Positions 62,006 to 64,000 of a DNA stretch of 64,000 nt are shown here, one piece after another. The notes below the pieces were generated by a model. The model saw only the letters and a program-made list of their open reading frames with translations. It searched no databases and was not told the origin of the DNA. Source of the DNA: Agaricicola taiwanensis (lineage in GTDB: Bacteria > Pseudomonadota > Alphaproteobacteria > Rhizobiales > Methylopilaceae). Numbering within the stretch: the first letter of the stretch is position 1; each line of letters begins with the position of its first letter. The translations under genes and the position numbers were made by a program. The stretch lies in assembly GCF_014635245.1 (NCBI RefSeq), contig NZ_BMCP01000003.1, forward strand, positions 62,001-126,000, given 5' to 3'.

Positions 62006-62923
62006 TTGCTGTTCCAGCCGCCAGCCCTCATCGAGACCACCGTCCACGCGCGTCTGCCGGATGCACTGAGGATGAAGGGGCGGTCCTCCGGCTGGAGCTT
62101 CGGCAAGGATCACGCACATCTCCATTCTTTCCTGGAAGGTCCTGCCTTCGACCGGGATGGAAATCTCTTCGTCACCGATATTCCCTATGGCCGCATTCTG
62201 AAGCTTGCTCCCGATGGGGCCTGGTCGGTCGTTGCCGAATACGACGGCTGGCCGAATGGGCTTGCCATTCATCGGGACGGCCGCATCTTCATTGCCGATC
62301 ATCTCAAGGGCCTGCTTCAGCTTGATGCGGCAACGGGCGGGGTGGAGACGGTGCTCGGCCATATCCGCCGGGAAGGGCTGAAGGGCCTCAACGATCTGAC
62401 CTTTGCGCGCAACGGCGATCTCTACTTCACCGACCAGGGTCAGACGGGGCTGCAGGATCCGAGCGGCCGCGTCTATCGCATGCGCGCCGACGGCCAGATC
62501 GACCTTCTCATCGACAATGTACCGAGCCCCAACGGGCTGGTGCTGACGCCGGACGAGAAATTCCTTTTGGTCGCGGTGACCCGGGCCAATCAGATCTGGC
62601 GACTGCCGCTGCATCCCGACGGCACCACCTCAAAGGTCGCGGCCTTCATCCAGCTTTCGGGCGGCCTTGCCGGTCCCGATGGCCTGGCGATGAATGGCGC
62701 GGGCGGCCTTGCGGTCGCACACTGCGGGCTCGGCGCCGTCTGGATCTTCGACCGGCTGGGGCAGCCGCTCTATCGGGTCCAGTCCTGCGAGGGGCTGGCC
62801 ACCACCAATCTGGCCTATGGCGGCATGAACGGCCGCTCGGTCTTCATCACCGAATCCGACACCGGCACCATCCTGCGGGCCGAATTGCCCGACGCGGGGG
62901 CAAGCCTCTACTCGCACCTGTAG
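62006..62923 (+). CDS. SMP-30/gluconolactonase/LRE-family protein
   Basis: 305 residues, six-bladed beta-propeller lactonase. Start TTG 62006 after GGAGAAAG. Metal ligands of the family are visible: Glu in FLEGPAFDRDGNLFVTD, Asn in VPSPNGLVLTPDEKF and Asp in LAGPDGLAMNGAGGLAV. It hydrolyses a sugar lactone or related ester. It follows the GntR gene by 24 bp and precedes an MBL hydrolase, so it probably acts in the same pathway as AtuA. Confidence 0.92.
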   Translation: MLFQPPALIETTVHARLPDALRMKGRSSGWSFGKDHAHLHSFLEGPAFDRDGNLFVTDIPYGRILKLAPDGAWSVVAEYDGWPNGLAIHRDGRIFIADHLKGLLQLDAATGGVETVLGHIRREGLKGLNDLTFARNGDLYFTDQGQTGLQDPSGRVYRMRADGQIDLLIDNVPSPNGLVLTPDEKFLLVAVTRANQIWRLPLHPDGTTSKVAAFIQLSGGLAGPDGLAMNGAGGLAVAHCGLGAVWIFDRLGQPLYRVQSCEGLATTNLAYGGMNGRSVFITESDTGTILRAELPDAGASLYSHL

Positions 62924-62997
62924 CGCTTCCGGCGCCTGGAACTCCCCGTCCTGCGGCAGGTTGTAGATGATACGGTTTCGCGCGAGGGGAGTGGTTC

Positions 62998-63903
62998 ATG
63001 GTCCAGCAAATCGCCGTGTCGGATGCGGCTGTCCTCCAGGATGTTGCCAGCGGCGGAACGGCTCATGAGATCGCCCCGGACCTTGCCTATCGGCGGCTCG
63101 CCATCGTCAACGTCATCTTCTATGGCCTTCCCGGCGCGGGCAACCGCGGCTGGGTTCTGATCGACGCCGGGCTCTACGGCACCAAGGGTTTCATCAAGAG
63201 CGTCGCGGCCGAGCGCTTCGGTGCGGGAGCGCGACCTGCCGCCATCGTCATGACCCACGGCCATTTCGACCATGTGGGCGCGCTGGAAGAACTGGCCGAG
63301 GAATGGGACGTGCCGGTCTATGCTCATCCGCTGGAACGTCCCTACCTCCAGGGAGAGGCATCCTATCCGCCGGGTGATCCCTCTGTCGGCGGCGGGACCA
63401 TGGCGGCCGTGGCCCGGCTCTATCCACGCGGACCGGTGGACCTCGGTCATCGGCTGCATGATCTGCCGGCCAATGGCGAAGTGCCCTTCATGCCCGGCTG
63501 GCGGTGGATCCACACCCCCGGCCATAGTGTGGGCCATGTCTCCTTCTGGCGGGAGAGCGACCGCGCGCTCATCGTGGGCGATGCCTTCGTCACCACCGCT
63601 CAGGAATCCGCCATCTCGGCCGCCCTGCAAAGCGCGGAGATGCACGGTCCGCCCATGTATTTCACGATCGAATGGGACAAGGCGCGCGACTCGGTTGGCC
63701 GCCTTGCCGCGCTTCAACCGGAACTAGTCATCACAGGGCACGGGAGAGCAATGCACGGCGAGGAGATGCGCGAGGCGCTGCAGCGGCTGGCCGACAGCTT
63801 CGACCGGGTCGCCGTTCCCGCGGATGGGACATACCTGCGCCATCCCGCCCGTGTCGAAGACGGCACCGCCTATGTGCGCCACAACAGGCCTGTGCCGCAG
63901 TGA
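62998..63903 (+). CDS. MBL-fold metallo-hydrolase
   Basis: 301 residues. Zinc-site motifs: VMTHGHFDHVGAL (HxHxDH), HTPGHSVGHVSFW, VGDAFVTT and ITGHGRAM. No signal peptide. ATG 62998 follows GAGGGGAG. Family members include glyoxalase II-like and lactonase-type hydrolases; the substrate is unknown. The stop overlaps the next start (GTGA). Confidence 0.93.
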   Translation: MVQQIAVSDAAVLQDVASGGTAHEIAPDLAYRRLAIVNVIFYGLPGAGNRGWVLIDAGLYGTKGFIKSVAAERFGAGARPAAIVMTHGHFDHVGALEELAEEWDVPVYAHPLERPYLQGEASYPPGDPSVGGGTMAAVARLYPRGPVDLGHRLHDLPANGEVPFMPGWRWIHTPGHSVGHVSFWRESDRALIVGDAFVTTAQESAISAALQSAEMHGPPMYFTIEWDKARDSVGRLAALQPELVITGHGRAMHGEEMREALQRLADSFDRVAVPADGTYLRHPARVEDGTAYVRHNRPVPQ

Positions 63904-64000
63904 ACCTGCCCATCAATGGCCATGCCGACAGCCGCTTCGCCGCCATCGCCGATGTGTTTCGCGCCAATTTTTCCGACCGCGGCGAAACCGGGGCGGCGCT
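63900..64000 (+). CDS. Serine hydrolase (class C beta-lactamase/esterase family), start only
   Basis: The first 33 codons from GTG 63900, overlapping the MBL gene stop. The visible part, NGHADSRFAAIADVFRANF followed by DRGETGA, matches the N-terminus of class C beta-lactamase-like esterases (EstB type). The catalytic SxxK lies beyond the window. Fourth gene of the plus-strand catabolic unit. Confidence 0.7.
   Translation, partial: MNLPINGHADSRFAAIADVFRANFSDRGETGAA

Noticed and set aside
1-64000. CRISPR arrays, tRNA/rRNA genes, prophage or complete IS elements
   Set aside because: No regularly spaced repeats, no cloverleaf-like tRNA sequence and no intact transposase or integrase were seen on reading both strands. 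The only tandem repeats are the RTX blocks and the 18-bp linker units.

Overview
The window is GC-rich, densely coded DNA from an alphaproteobacterium, most likely a member of the Hyphomicrobiales. The rhizobial-type exopolysaccharide (EPS) genes (an ExoV-like ketal pyruvyltransferase, an ExoP/Wzc-like co-polymerase, an ExoF/Wza-like export protein), a PmtA-like phospholipid methyltransferase and the codon style all fit. The genus cannot be named from the sequence alone. I see no tRNA, rRNA, CRISPR array or intact insertion sequence.

Positions 1-43121 form a large EPS and secretion locus. It holds an initiating sugar-phosphate transferase (cut at the left edge), UDP-glucose dehydrogenase and UDP-glucuronate 4-epimerase, and a type I secretion ABC transporter with its HlyD adaptor. 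It also holds two Wzy/O-antigen-ligase-like polymerases, an export lipoprotein, a Wzc-type tyrosine autokinase, three flippases, six further glycosyltransferases, two acyltransferases, two pyruvyltransferase-family proteins, a nitroreductase-family protein and a pectate-lyase-like secreted protein. Three RTX proteins are the likely cargo of the type I system: one is made only of RTX-type blocks, and two are paralogous beta-helix/RTX hybrids. Several conserved-looking proteins of unknown function sit inside the operons. The picture is an acidic, pyruvylated and acylated heteropolysaccharide (GlcA and/or GalA available), with secreted enzymes that bind, trim or epimerise it. The number of flippases and polymerases suggests more than one polymer.

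Positions 43393-50378 are a run of minus-strand genes: pqqABCDE followed by a three-subunit molybdenum hydroxylase of the PaoABC type (2Fe-2S, FAD/4Fe-4S and molybdopterin subunits). The 2Fe-2S subunit lacks the Tat signal of E. coli PaoA.

Positions 50587-55883 hold lipid-related genes: a phospholipase D/cardiolipin-synthase-like protein, a YbhN-like membrane protein and a YbhP-like EEP-family phosphatase (compare E. coli ybhPON), a PmtA-like methyltransferase, and a CYP152-type fatty-acid peroxygenase. Several neighbours overlap tail to tail.

Positions 55990-64000 look like a catabolic locus. On the minus strand lie a NitT/TauT-type ABC importer, a DUF4387 protein and an AtuA-family protein. 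Divergent to them on the plus strand are a HutC-type GntR regulator, an SMP-30/gluconolactonase-like protein, a metallo-beta-lactamase-fold hydrolase and the start of a serine hydrolase. A HutC-type operator pair lies at the divergent promoter. The substrate is unknown.
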